DNA of 64,000 nt from Vibrio zhugei (lineage in GTDB: Bacteria; Pseudomonadota; Gammaproteobacteria; Enterobacterales; Vibrionaceae): assembly GCF_003716875.1 (NCBI RefSeq), contig NZ_CP033077.1:1043931-1107930 (forward strand), in the 5' to 3' direction. Under the pieces are notes generated by a model. It made no database searches. It was not told where the DNA came from and worked only from the letters and a program-made list of their open reading frames with translations. Position numbers and translations under genes: made by a program. Shown piece after piece: positions 18,138 through 27,738 of this stretch. Numbering within the stretch: the first letter of the stretch is position 1; the number at the start of each line of letters is the position of its first letter.

Positions 18138-19844
18138 TCAAGACTGAGTGTATAGGGAATAACGACTGGCTGTTGCAATGGATAGGGGTTTGGATAACCA
18201 GTAGCCTTGTAAGTAGACCGCGCCTAGTGACAAGAACTTCTTATACATGGCTTGATCTTCAATCCCTTCAACAACGATATGAATCCCGTTTGCTCGGCTG
18301 AGATTAATAATGAAGGCGAGATAGTCGTGCATGGCGTTATTTTCCATGCTTTTCACTGCCATAGAACGGTCGATTTTAATTTGATTCAATGGCAAATCGA
18401 AGAAACTGTTCATGGAGCTAAAGCCAGTGCCGAAGTCATCCAAAGCCAGCTGAAAGCCAATGTCGCTTAACTTGATTAACTGGTTTATCGCATTGCGGTT
18501 GCCATCGAGCACGACCGTTTCCGTCAATTCTAAAACGATTGAAGAAGGGACAATCCCAATTTGTTTGGCGATAGATTGAATATTTTCGGGGAAAGTGAGT
18601 TCCAACAGTTGTAGGGCCGAGACATTGACGTTTACTTTTACTGACGTGCCGTGTTGCTTGTTGTAGCGTACGATAAACTGGCAGGCTTTGCTAAATACTT
18701 GATAGCCTAATTCGCTAATCAATCCTTTCTTTTCCGCGATAGGGATGAACTCGTCAGGATAGATTTCCCCAAATTCTTTGGAGCGCCAACGGACTAAGGC
18801 TTCAAAGCTCGATACCTCTCCAGATTCCGCATGTATAATGGGCTGAAATTTTACTTTCAATGACTTGGAGTTTAATGCCTCTTTTAAGCCTCGCTCAATG
18901 AAGAAAAAGCGATCGACTTGACGCTGAGTCTTGCCTGCATAGATTTCGATTGGTGACGCTTGTTTTTCTCGTGCATATTGGCAAGTCCGAGATGCGATAT
19001 TAATGATTTGCTCGGCATTGATGTCATTACTGATCTTAGGATAGACGCCGATATTCATTTTATCGCCGTATAAATGACCATGCTCATTCATTGCACGCGC
19101 ATACTCTTGATGTACCGTTTGACACAGTCGTTGGAGCTCCGCGCTGTCATTATGGTCACGAATCAGAACGACGATATCATCAGAACGGATTTGATAGCAC
19201 TCAACGACGCCATTAGGAATGGTTTGGATAGCACCTAAAATATGCTGCAGCAAATGTTGCGAAACGTCGGAGCCGTACTGATTAAAATAAGAACGCAAAT
19301 CATCAATCGCGATGTATAATAACGTATAATCAATGTCGTCTTTTTTTGCGTTCTCAATATCGATCAAGAGCTTTGCTCGATTCGCTAAGCCAGAAGCGCT
19401 GTCATAGTAAGCGGTTTGCCGAAGATACGATTCAACTAGCTTTTGGTCGGAAATGTCGCAATGACGCCCGACCATGAATGTCTCACCGTTTTCCGTTTTT
19501 GATACGACGTTAGACTCTATCCAAGTGTATTGACCATTGAACTTACGCAAACGATATTGGAAGTTTTTTTGCTCACCAGGTAGGAGATGAGTTATGAAAT
19601 CCGTAAACACCTTGTCAATAATGTGTCGATCAAGCGGGTGGACAACGGCAACCCATTCTTCATAAGTGATTTGCGTATTCTTAAACCCAAATTGCGTATA
19701 AAAATCAGGGGTGAAAAATGTGAGGATGCCTTGGTTGTCCAAATGAAAGAGCCCTTCAGAAAAAACTTCCAAAATATGATTGAAACGCTGCTTATGTTCT
19801 GGAGATAAATTCTCCAAGGATAATCCATGATGGCTTAATGACAT
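18138..19844 (-). CDS. PAS-GGDEF-EAL c-di-GMP phosphodiesterase
   Basis: 568-residue signalling protein without obvious membrane segments. An N-terminal PAS domain (about 20-135) is followed by a degenerate GGDEF domain in which the signature is replaced by RSDDI, so no cyclase activity is expected. The C-terminal EAL domain keeps the catalytic set: FEALVRW, NVNVSALQL, ELTETVV, LDDFGTGFSS, IKIDRS, VEGIED and QGYWLSKP. The predicted role is hydrolysis of c-di-GMP, with the GGDEF remnant as a possible GTP-binding regulator. Convergent with the protease gene. Confidence 0.88.
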   Translation of the reverse strand: MSLSHHGLSLENLSPEHKQRFNHILEVFSEGLFHLDNQGILTFFTPDFYTQFGFKNTQITYEEWVAVVHPLDRHIIDKVFTDFITHLLPGEQKNFQYRLRKFNGQYTWIESNVVSKTENGETFMVGRHCDISDQKLVESYLRQTAYYDSASGLANRAKLLIDIENAKKDDIDYTLLYIAIDDLRSYFNQYGSDVSQHLLQHILGAIQTIPNGVVECYQIRSDDIVVLIRDHNDSAELQRLCQTVHQEYARAMNEHGHLYGDKMNIGVYPKISNDINAEQIINIASRTCQYAREKQASPIEIYAGKTQRQVDRFFFIERGLKEALNSKSLKVKFQPIIHAESGEVSSFEALVRWRSKEFGEIYPDEFIPIAEKKGLISELGYQVFSKACQFIVRYNKQHGTSVKVNVNVSALQLLELTFPENIQSIAKQIGIVPSSIVLELTETVVLDGNRNAINQLIKLSDIGFQLALDDFGTGFSSMNSFFDLPLNQIKIDRSMAVKSMENNAMHDYLAFIINLSRANGIHIVVEGIEDQAMYKKFLSLGAVYLQGYWLSKPLSIATASRYSLYTQS

Positions 19845-19974
19845 GCTTTCCTACTACCGAGATCAAGTATCACAATTGAACGTACAAATATGATGCATCA
19901 ACTGTATTAGCGCAGAGTGTAACATAATTGAATTCAATTATAGCTCATTAATTATATCAAACTAAATAGTGGGA

Positions 19975-20448
19975 TTATTGGTGTTCTAGCGTGATGGCGC
20001 CATACGCTTTTGTTCCCCATAATGGGACGGTTGATAGGCTGTGTTTGAACGACCCCGATGTCTCTTTGGTTGTATAAGAAATATACATCAGTGTCTGGGT
20101 TCTTACATCAAAAATACGGCGAATTCTCATACTCTTAAAGAAGATACTTTTGGATTTTTTAAACAGGACTTCGCCGGATTTACTTTTATCAATATTGGTG
20201 AGCATCTCCGGGGTAATTTCGCCGGTTTGACGACAGGCAATGGAGCTATCGCTAGGATCGGAAAAGCTTAAATTGGCTTCTACCGAGGCCACATGACAGG
20301 TCACGCCAGGAATGTCGGGATCTTTGAGAATATCTATTTTGAGATCTTTCGTGGTAAACATGCCCAAGCTGACATCGCCAACTTCGTTATTATCACAGCC
20401 GTTTAGAATAAAGGCGAGTAAGCTGACACTGAGTATTTTCTTTAACAT
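19975..20448 (-). CDS. CreA-like lipoprotein
   Basis: 157 residues from ATG 20446-20448. Signal sequence LKKILSVSLLAFILNGC ends in a lipobox (LNGC), so the protein is a probable lipoprotein. The mature part GDVSLGMFTTKDLKIDILKDPDIPGVTCHVASVEANLSF is typical of the CreA family (conserved, function unknown). The upstream in-frame ATG near 20517 would bury the signal peptide, so the shorter start is used. Confidence 0.85.
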   Translation of the reverse strand: MLKKILSVSLLAFILNGCDNNEVGDVSLGMFTTKDLKIDILKDPDIPGVTCHVASVEANLSFSDPSDSSIACRQTGEITPEMLTNIDKSKSGEVLFKKSKSIFFKSMRIRRIFDVRTQTLMYISYTTKETSGSFKHSLSTVPLWGTKAYGAITLEHQ

Positions 20449-20618
20449 AAATGGATATCCATATTTTATTTTTAATGATAGCAGTCGGCGTTTTATATCC
20501 CAAGGTCCGGATTGCAAACGTTTATGACTGAATGACTTGTAGAGTATAGGAATGGTCAGTATGCTTCTACAGGTAAAATCGTTATATTGTGAATAAATAA
20601 CCAGAAATAAGAGCGCCT

Positions 20619-21131
20619 ATGAATGTGTCTATGCCGACAATTGTCGCAGTAAAAAATCAATGGTTACATCAGCAGGTGGAAGTAGAGCATCCCACGTCGC
20701 AAAGTTTACGGGGGCGTGCGCTTTATCAATCATTGCTTGAAACTCAGGCAGTAGAGCCATGTGAAGCTGAGCCCGTTGCGCTATCTGGTGATGACCTCTA
20801 TTTAGTGGATTTTCATCGTCTGACCATTTTATTTGCGATGCTTCAATCACAACGTGTCGATGGCGAAACCGCACAAGCGGAGTTGCTCGAATTCTTTGCT
20901 CAAATTATTTTGTCGGCTCCCTGTGAACTCTATATTGGTTTTTGTGATGGGCAGCCTTGTGCGGCGGCAATGGTCACCGACTATCAGCAAGAGTGGCTGA
21001 TCTCAGATTGTGTACTTACGCCTAATTCTCGCTTTACGCAGCAACAAGATCTTATCAACGCGATTGTCACGTTAAAAGCGACACACAGCAAGCGTCCTCA
21101 ACAATTATGGTTGGAAACCTCCCAGCGCTAA
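20619..21131 (+). CDS. hypothetical protein
   Basis: A 170-residue soluble acidic protein with several Cys residues. Segments such as LYLVDFHRLTILFAMLQSQ and CELYIGFCDGQPCAAAMVTDYQQEWLISDCVLTPNSR look folded, and the middle has the feel of an acetyltransferase-like beta sheet, but no signature is present. Codon use matches the backbone. Function not assigned. Confidence 0.65.
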   Translation: MNVSMPTIVAVKNQWLHQQVEVEHPTSQSLRGRALYQSLLETQAVEPCEAEPVALSGDDLYLVDFHRLTILFAMLQSQRVDGETAQAELLEFFAQIILSAPCELYIGFCDGQPCAAAMVTDYQQEWLISDCVLTPNSRFTQQQDLINAIVTLKATHSKRPQQLWLETSQR

Positions 21132-21300
21132 AATGCGTCAGATTTCTCACTTTTTCTCGTATTGATTTTCATCGCCAGTTTAAATTAGTGACTTGCTTTG
21201 AAAATTCGGCGATTGTTAAACGTAATCGTCAGAGTTGTTAACTGTATCGTTATTCCAACATCGTATGCCGCTAAACTAAAGAAAAGTCGGGGGGTATACC

Positions 21301-21972
21301 ATGAATAAGGTCTCAATTCGCTGCGTGATATTTGATTGTGAAGGCACATTGATTGATAGCGAAACATTGTGTTGCCAGGTTCTGCATCAATTGTTTCGAG
21401 AAAAAGGCGTGATACTTCCCATGGATCAAGTAATGGCTCAATTTGACGGTGGGAAGAGTGCCGACATTTTGATGCGTTTGTTGGATTATATGGAGCTGAA
21501 TTGGGATGTGGATGAACTCGAACAAGCGTACCGAGAACAAACACAGCGACTATTTGCACAGAAATTAGCCCCGATGGATGGGGCCGTTGAGCTACTCGCG
21601 CGGCTTGATGCGCACAACATTGATGTGTGTGTAGCCTCCAATGCACCAAAGCATAAAACGTGTCGGTTACTTGAGCTAGCGGGACTTTCTGCACGTTTTA
21701 AAGACCGAGTCTTTTCTGCATTTGAAGCCAACAGTTGGAAACCAGAACCCGACCTTATCCACTATTGCGCAATGAGTATGGGGTATCGTTTATCGGAATG
21801 TATCTACATTGACGATACTTTCCGTGGCGTCACCGCCGGGTTAAATGCCGGAGTGCAAACCTATCATTTGCAAGCATTACATCGCGACGAGGTCATATAT
21901 ATCCCGGATTGCCATACCATTCGCCATTTCAATGAACTCTACGATGTATTGTGCTTACGAGAATTGGCCTAG
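21301..21972 (+). CDS. HAD-family phosphatase (YieH-like)
   Basis: 223-residue HAD-superfamily hydrolase of the beta-phosphoglucomutase-like type. Motif I is IFDCEGTLIDSE, with Glu in the position of the second Asp (DxE instead of DxD). Motif II is VCVASNAPKHK, motif III ANSWKPEPDL, motif IV IYIDDTFRGVTAGLNAG. The pattern resembles E. coli YieH, a 6-phosphogluconate phosphatase; the substrate here is not known. GGGGGTATACC precedes the ATG. Confidence 0.82.
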   Translation: MNKVSIRCVIFDCEGTLIDSETLCCQVLHQLFREKGVILPMDQVMAQFDGGKSADILMRLLDYMELNWDVDELEQAYREQTQRLFAQKLAPMDGAVELLARLDAHNIDVCVASNAPKHKTCRLLELAGLSARFKDRVFSAFEANSWKPEPDLIHYCAMSMGYRLSECIYIDDTFRGVTAGLNAGVQTYHLQALHRDEVIYIPDCHTIRHFNELYDVLCLRELA

Positions 21973-22048
21973 TGCGTTAGGATGAATGCTCGTTGTAAGC
22001 GCACATCGGGATGCGTGTTGTTCAGTGTGATAAATAAGCGGAGGAAGT

Positions 22049-22375
22049 ATGGGAGCGGAGCGGTATTGCGTGGTACTGACGACAACAGACAATGAGGTGA
22101 ATACGCAAACGTTGATTACCTCGTTACTCGAGCAACGTTTGGCGGCTTGCGTACAAACCCTGCCGATTAATAGCCATTACGTCTGGGAAGGAAAGGTGTG
22201 CCAATCTCATGAAACCTTGTTAGTCATCAAAACTCAGTACGACTGTTACAGCGATGTCGAGCGTTTAATTGCCTCACTGCATACGTACGACGTCCCAGAA
22301 ATTATTCAATTGCCGATCGTTGACGGTTTTCACCCTTATCTTGCGTGGATACAACACCATACCCAGAAACAGTGA
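22049..22375 (+). CDS. cutA: CutA family divalent-cation tolerance protein
   Basis: 108 residues, the family length. Conserved sequences include LLEQRLAACVQTLP, SHYVWEGKV, ETLLVIKT and YDVPEIIQLPI followed by YLAWI. CutA forms trimers resembling PII proteins; its link to copper tolerance is by mutant phenotype and the mechanism is unclear. GGAGGAAG lies just before the ATG. Confidence 0.93.
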   Translation: MGAERYCVVLTTTDNEVNTQTLITSLLEQRLAACVQTLPINSHYVWEGKVCQSHETLLVIKTQYDCYSDVERLIASLHTYDVPEIIQLPIVDGFHPYLAWIQHHTQKQ

Positions 22376-22691
22376 TGTCATTAAGGGGATCATTGGTCAG
22401 AGCGATGCATTCATGAGGTCATTGTCTCAAAAACGGCTATTGGTTGACACATCCTTCGTATTTTCAATGGGCCATCGTGATGCTTGTTCTATTCTTTCAA
22501 GTAACTGATGCGTATTTAGTGTCAAGGTGGTGACAGTTGCGAACATAACTGCCAACCTACTAGATGAGCTTCTTAATGGGGTAACATTTGGGAGCGTCGG
22601 TTCGACGTCGATGAGTCGTGACGTGTGTGATGTGCGATGAATTGATGTATCACGATTGGTAAGGACCAATCTTACTTGCAATGGATGCACT
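22376..22691. other. intergenic region, nothing recognised
   Basis: A 316-bp gap between cutA and the DnaJ-like gene. No convincing reading frame, terminator or known RNA was seen; it presumably holds the promoter of the DnaJ-like gene. Confidence 0.5.
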
Positions 22692-23321
22692 ATGTTAGAC
22701 ACTCAACCTATTTTAGTGAAATCACAAACCGAGATGGATAACCCATTAGTTTGGCCAATATTCGAAGTGCTGAAACAAACCCCTTCGGGGTGGAAGGTTC
22801 ATACGCTATCGGCTCACCTTGGCGAACTGGGTTTTATGCCCAAGCTCGATGACTCGCCAGAGAAAGATCTGTTTAAACGCAATTTTCTGATCATGAACGC
22901 GTTATTCCAATTGCAGGAAACGGTGTATCCGGAGAAATGGCTGCAGGTGGAAGCGATGGAGATTGAGATGAAGCCCATGTTTCGTCGTTCGATTCACTAT
23001 ATTAATCTCGATGATCCACTACGCGACTATTATATGGAGTGGGCTAATTATGAAGCGAACGCTGGAGAAGTGAGACGATTACTGAATGAATTTTGGACTC
23101 GTTATCGTCGATTTGTCGGTGGTGATGAGCCTAAAGAGATCAACTTTAGTCGTGCACAAGCATTGCGTTTGTTTGAATTGAATGAGGCCGCGACAGACAA
23201 CGAAATTCGGAAAACGTGGCGTAAACTTGCGATGCGTTGGCACCCAGATAGAGAAAAAGGCGATGCAGAGCGCTTTCGCGTGTTATGCGAAGCTTGGAAT
23301 ATTCTTAGAAAAGACGTGTAA
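22692..23321 (+). CDS. DnaJ-related protein
   Basis: 209 residues. The N-terminal two thirds match the DnaJ-related N-terminal domain (LVWPIFEVLKQTPSGWKVHTLSAHL..., KRNFLIMNALFQLQ). The C-terminal J-domain ALRLFELNEAATDNEIRKTW...AMRWHPDRE keeps the HPD tripeptide needed to stimulate DnaK. ATG 22692 (MLDTQPILV) is preferred over an upstream GTG at 22656. Probably a specialised co-chaperone; clients unknown. Confidence 0.85.
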   Translation: MLDTQPILVKSQTEMDNPLVWPIFEVLKQTPSGWKVHTLSAHLGELGFMPKLDDSPEKDLFKRNFLIMNALFQLQETVYPEKWLQVEAMEIEMKPMFRRSIHYINLDDPLRDYYMEWANYEANAGEVRRLLNEFWTRYRRFVGGDEPKEINFSRAQALRLFELNEAATDNEIRKTWRKLAMRWHPDREKGDAERFRVLCEAWNILRKDV

Positions 23322-23371
23322 TGGCGGAATGAGCGGCCTACAGATTTTATATTCTGTGGGCCGCTGACGCT

Positions 23372-25039
23372 TTATTGTGCTTTAAATTGCGCTTGGCGCA
23401 TGCGGTTTAATACGGCCATGACGTCAAGTAAACGGGGTTTGGCCAGATCGCCATGTTGTGGAATTCGGTGATACCACTCGGCGTCGTCAAGGAGGTGAGC
23501 GATGGTTTCAATAGGATTCGAGGTCCACTGAGGTTGCTGAGCAAGCAGCGTCCATAACCAGCCGATACAATGCAATTCATTGCCGCTTTCAAGTTGCTCT
23601 AAGGCCGAGACATCGACCTTTTCTTTCCCAAAGCGTAAAGTTTTTTTGTCGGCTACATTTACCCGGAACTTGCCGTCTGACAAAATACTTTGCAAGCTGC
23701 CACAATGAAAGGGGCGGGCAGTAAACGGTTGCAAGGGCTGATGAGGCTTGCCATCGCGTGCATTTGGATATTGAGCGACAATGTCCTTGGCTTTTTCCGT
23801 TACATCCATCGGTTGATAGTCATGCATTTGAATGACGGTATCGGCCACATCGAAATAATCCCCTGAGCCTCCCATGACGATCAAACTTGAAATGCCCATA
23901 TCGTCGCGAAGTTGAGCGACGCGGTCCACGAGTGGAGTAATCGGTTCATCGTCTTTGGCAACCAGAGCTTGCATGCGCTGATCGCGAATCATGAAATTGG
24001 TGGCCGAGGTGTCTTCGTCAATCAATAAGCCTGTCGCGCCGGATTCAATCGATTCTTGCACCCATGCCGCTTGTGAGGTAGATCCCGAGGCATCTTGAGT
24101 GCTGAAATCGTTGGTATCGCGGCCCATAGGCAGATGATTGATATAGTTTGATAGATTAAGGTGATGCACGCAACGCCCCTCTTCCGCGCGCACTTTCATG
24201 GCTTGCGGATCCGTGACGATGTATTCGCGGCCATCACCGGGGATATGGAAGTAAACAGCACGTTCAATGGCGGTCAATAACGTCGACTTACCATGGAAAC
24301 CACCTCCGACGATTAAGGTAATGCTACGTTTGATGCCCATACCACGTATGGTACCGCGATGAGGGGTTGTGAGTTCCATCGCTAGGGATTCAGGGGCCGT
24401 GAGTGGCACCGCTTCTTGCATCGGTAAATCACTATTGCCAGATAGACGTGGCAAAATACTGCCGTCGGCAACAAACGCTAATAAATCATGCTCGGCTAAT
24501 TGTTGGCGTAAAGCGGCTTGATCTTCGATGACTTCACAATGGTGGGTTAATGCTTCCATATCAAGTTCGCGCGCCATGGTAGCGCGGCGAATGAATTTGG
24601 GTAGATGGAACGTCAGTAGGTTAAGGGCACGCTTTGCTAAAATGCTGCGACCATCCGCAGGTAAGTTGACGCGAAAGCGCAGTTCAATGCCCTCATCGGT
24701 GAATAAAACCGCCGTGTTATCCAATACTGTTTGCCCAGTCATCGCAATATCAATGGCATTTTCCTGAAGCGCAAAGCGGGCAAAACTGCGCGCAATGAAG
24801 TCTCGCGCGGCCAGTTGATATTCTGCAGATTGCTCACGTAACCCTTGTAATCCGCTCGGCGACCATGGACGAATGGCTCTCATTCGTGATGCCGGAGCGT
24901 AGGGATCGGGCTGAGTATAATCAATCAACAAAGTGAAATCGCCGAAATCGTATGTGCCTTTAATTTGCTGGTAGGCTCGATAGTTTTGTTTTTCGAGTTT
25001 TTTTAATCGGGATGTTAATTGATCCATGGGTTTACTCAT
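23372..25039 (-). CDS. ABC-class ATPase (COG3044-type)
   Basis: 555-residue soluble protein of the predicted 'ABC-ATPase' family. After an N-terminal domain (YRAYQQIKGTYDFGDFTLLIDY) comes a Walker A variant IVGGGFHGKSTLL, then GLLIDEDTSATNFMIRD as Walker B, and SSLIVMGGSGDYF near the switch. It has no membrane partner nearby, so it is not a transporter ATPase in the usual sense. The function of the family is unknown; an RNA- or nucleotide-related role has been suggested only by inference. Confidence 0.88.
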   Translation of the reverse strand: MSKPMDQLTSRLKKLEKQNYRAYQQIKGTYDFGDFTLLIDYTQPDPYAPASRMRAIRPWSPSGLQGLREQSAEYQLAARDFIARSFARFALQENAIDIAMTGQTVLDNTAVLFTDEGIELRFRVNLPADGRSILAKRALNLLTFHLPKFIRRATMARELDMEALTHHCEVIEDQAALRQQLAEHDLLAFVADGSILPRLSGNSDLPMQEAVPLTAPESLAMELTTPHRGTIRGMGIKRSITLIVGGGFHGKSTLLTAIERAVYFHIPGDGREYIVTDPQAMKVRAEEGRCVHHLNLSNYINHLPMGRDTNDFSTQDASGSTSQAAWVQESIESGATGLLIDEDTSATNFMIRDQRMQALVAKDDEPITPLVDRVAQLRDDMGISSLIVMGGSGDYFDVADTVIQMHDYQPMDVTEKAKDIVAQYPNARDGKPHQPLQPFTARPFHCGSLQSILSDGKFRVNVADKKTLRFGKEKVDVSALEQLESGNELHCIGWLWTLLAQQPQWTSNPIETIAHLLDDAEWYHRIPQHGDLAKPRLLDVMAVLNRMRQAQFKAQ

Positions 25040-25164
25040 TGATTAGTAGATACGCGGGGATTATAGAAATCACACCTATGAGAGTAAAGGGAATATCGTG
25101 GGAAAGGCAAAAAAGGGCAAACGAGGGGTGTTTGCCCTATAAAAAATCAAGGTGTGTTCTGCTA

Positions 25165-26370
25165 TCAGGCATTATCTTCAGTGGTAACATACTCACTTAA
25201 GTTGACCGGCTGTTGGTAGTCAATATTGTCAAAGCCAAAGCCGTTCAGTTGTAAGAACGTGTTCACAAACGACTCGTAATCGCCCAGCGTTTGAAAGTTG
25301 TTCGCGTTCATCTCATTGAGTAATGTGGAGACTTTGTGCTGCGTCTCGTCAGTGAGCTCGTAATCGTCCATGCGAATCAACCGTTCACCATCGACGGGCA
25401 CGATAGGCTGACCATAGAGCTTTTCGCGAAACAAGCGTTGCATCTGGTCAATGGCCTCTTCATGATGTCCCTGTTCACGCATGACTTTGTACAAACCAAG
25501 CATGTACGGAACCAGCCCAGGAATGACCATACTGGCTTTCGTGATGATGGCTTTACATACCACGGCAAAGGCGCCGCCATCGTAGTTGCCTAATTTTAAA
25601 TTCAGCGCATGACTGGTTTGGTGCAAATCAATTTTTGCTTGTCCAAGCGTGCCGTCTAAATAAATGGGATGAGTGATATTAGGTCCCATATAAGACAATG
25701 CAATGGTTTTACAGTTTGGGGCAATGGAGTCCACATTGATGAGAGTATCGACCCAGCTTTCCCAATCTTCGCCGCCCATCACTTTAATGGTGTCTGCGAC
25801 TTCTTGATCCGTGGCAGGTTCGAGCGCAAGGCTATCCCATTGCGCTGTTTCAAGGTTAATGGTTTGGCCCTGAACCGCACTGCCGATAGGCTTGATGGAT
25901 GAGCTCCAGAAGTCGTTTGTTCCTGGTTTACGGCGTTTACCACTCGCAATGCTATAGATAATTAAATCGACTTCGCCTTCGAAGTAGGTCTCGATCGCTT
26001 CAATAACTTCATCTTTGATGGCTTGTGAAAAAACATCACCGTTGATGTTGACCGCAATGTGTCCTGCTTCTTCGGCGTGTTTTTTAAAATATCTATTATT
26101 GTAATACCCCGCGCTACCTGTATGGTGTTGCGAAGGGGGTCTTTCAAGTGACACACCAATGGTGTCCGCGTTTGCACCACCAAATGTCAGCGCGATACGC
26201 GCTGCTAACCCATAGCCCGAAGAGGCGCCTAGAATAAGAACACGCTTTGGACCTTGAGTTATCGGTAATGCGGCTTGAGCTCGTTGAATTTGTTGTAAAA
26301 TGGCTTGTTCACAGCCTAATGGATGAGCACTTTTTGCGATCACCCCTTTAATCACGGGCTTTATTTGCAT
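25165..26370 (-). CDS. fabV: trans-2-enoyl-ACP reductase FabV
   Basis: 401 residues, the expected length. FabV catalyses the last reduction of fatty acid elongation with NADH and is a triclosan-resistant alternative to FabI, first described in Vibrio cholerae. Seen are VLILGASSGYGLAARIALTFGG (dinucleotide binding), YNNRYFKKHAEEAG and the active-site region GGAFAVVCKAIITKASMVIPGLVPYMLGLYKVM. Two ATGs are adjacent (26373, 26370); the second has better spacing from GGGGA. Close to tesA on the same strand, another fatty-acid gene. Confidence 0.96.
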   Translation of the reverse strand: MQIKPVIKGVIAKSAHPLGCEQAILQQIQRAQAALPITQGPKRVLILGASSGYGLAARIALTFGGANADTIGVSLERPPSQHHTGSAGYYNNRYFKKHAEEAGHIAVNINGDVFSQAIKDEVIEAIETYFEGEVDLIIYSIASGKRRKPGTNDFWSSSIKPIGSAVQGQTINLETAQWDSLALEPATDQEVADTIKVMGGEDWESWVDTLINVDSIAPNCKTIALSYMGPNITHPIYLDGTLGQAKIDLHQTSHALNLKLGNYDGGAFAVVCKAIITKASMVIPGLVPYMLGLYKVMREQGHHEEAIDQMQRLFREKLYGQPIVPVDGERLIRMDDYELTDETQHKVSTLLNEMNANNFQTLGDYESFVNTFLQLNGFGFDNIDYQQPVNLSEYVTTEDNA

Positions 26371-26462
26371 CATCTATCCCCAGTAATTTGCACACAAGTA
26401 AGCAGAATACAAAACACTTAACGGGGATTTATTGAGCTAGAACATTAAAAGTTCATATAATT

Positions 26463-27062
26463 TTATAAAAACGGTTGCAATTGTGTTGCCATAAAGTTAG
26501 CGATCCATGGCTGCGCTTCTTGACGAGGATGTAAACCATCGGGTTTCACCCATTCTGAGCGAGTGATGATGTCTTCCATAAAAAACGGAATTAAGGGCGT
26601 ATCTGTGGATTTGGCCACACGTGGGTAGATATCGGAAAACATTTGTGTGTAACGTTTGCCATAATTAGGGGGAATGCGAATTTGCATCATCACAACACCG
26701 GTGTGTTGTTGTTTCATGAGGTGAATCATTTGGCGCAGGTTCGCTTCGATACCTTGGGGTTGAAAACCACGAAGGCCGTCATTCGCGCCCAGCTCCAATA
26801 AGACGAGGTCTGGGTGATGCTGGTTTAATAGCCCAGGTAAGCGCGCAAGACCGTTGCCGGATGTGTCTCCGGAAATACTGGCGTTAATAACTGTAACATT
26901 TTTTCCTTTTTCGCGGAGCTTCTCACTCAGTAAACTGGGCCATGCTTGTTCAATAGGCATACGGTACCCGGCACTTAAACTGTCTCCTAAAACCATCAAT
27001 GTTTGGCCATGTGAGCTGGTGGAAAACATCAACAGGAACAACAAGGAAAGTCTACGAATCAT
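26463..27062 (-). CDS. tesA: acyl-CoA thioesterase I / lysophospholipase L1
   Basis: 199 residues with an N-terminal signal peptide (RRLSLLFLLMFSTSSHG), so periplasmic. It is an SGNH hydrolase: block I VLGDSLSAGYRM (Ser), block II ASISGDTSGNGLAR (Gly), block III LELGANDGLRG (Asn), block V KPDGLHPR (Asp/His). It hydrolyses acyl thioesters and lysophospholipids. Its start codon overlaps that of the divergent ybbA by two bases, the same gene neighbourhood as in E. coli. Confidence 0.95.
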   Translation of the reverse strand: MIRRLSLLFLLMFSTSSHGQTLMVLGDSLSAGYRMPIEQAWPSLLSEKLREKGKNVTVINASISGDTSGNGLARLPGLLNQHHPDLVLLELGANDGLRGFQPQGIEANLRQMIHLMKQQHTGVVMMQIRIPPNYGKRYTQMFSDIYPRVAKSTDTPLIPFFMEDIITRSEWVKPDGLHPRQEAQPWIANFMATQLQPFL

Positions 27063-27738
27063 GCAATCACCTATTATTAGTACTCAGTCTTTATATAAAA
27101 CAGTGTCTACTAAACAAGAGCATTTAACAATCTTAAAAGATGTCAATGTCGAGATATGGCAAGGAGAAAGTGTCGCCATTGTGGGTACTTCAGGCGCTGG
27201 GAAATCAACGTTAATGACGTTACTGGCGGGACTGGATACTCCCTCTCAGGGTGAGGTCACCATCCTTGGGCAAACCTTGTCGAATTTAGATGATGAAGCG
27301 CGAGCGCAATTACGCGCACAGTCGATTGGCTTTGTCTTTCAAAGTTTTTTATTGATTCCTAGTTTATCGGCCATCGAGAACGTGACGCTGCCATGTCTAC
27401 TCAAGGGCGAAAAGGAAGATAAAACTCGGGCAACGGCGTTACTGCACTCCGTTGGGCTGGGTGAGCGCATGCATCATACTCCCAGTCAGTTATCTGGTGG
27501 AGAACAACAACGGGTGGCGTTGGCACGCGCGTTTATGACGCAGCCGCAGATCCTGTTTGCCGATGAGCCCACCGGCAATCTTGATCAAGATACGGCCAAT
27601 ACAGTGATTGATTTATTGTTCGAGTTAAATGAGCAGCATGGTACGACCTTGATTTTAGTGACCCATGATCCGGAGCTCGCGGCGCGCTGTCAGCGACGCC
27701 TGCATATGCAGCATGGTGAATTGGAGGAGAAGGTATGA
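27061..27738 (+). CDS. ybbA: ABC transporter ATP-binding protein YbbA
   Basis: 225-residue MacB/LolD-type ATPase. Walker [17 protein letters not shown]-loop [17 protein letters not shown], signature [15 protein letters not shown], Walker [14 protein letters not shown]-loop [10 protein letters not shown] 27061 starts [13 protein letters not shown] and shares bases with the tesA start codon (CATG). The stop overlaps the ybbP start by 4 nt (ATGA), so the two are coupled. E. coli YbbA/YbbP is a FtsX-type export system of poorly defined substrate, often considered with TesA. Confidence 0.93.
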   Translation: MQSPIISTQSLYKTVSTKQEHLTILKDVNVEIWQGESVAIVGTSGAGKSTLMTLLAGLDTPSQGEVTILGQTLSNLDDEARAQLRAQSIGFVFQSFLLIPSLSAIENVTLPCLLKGEKEDKTRATALLHSVGLGERMHHTPSQLSGGEQQRVALARAFMTQPQILFADEPTGNLDQDTANTVIDLLFELNEQHGTTLILVTHDPELAARCQRRLHMQHGELEEKV

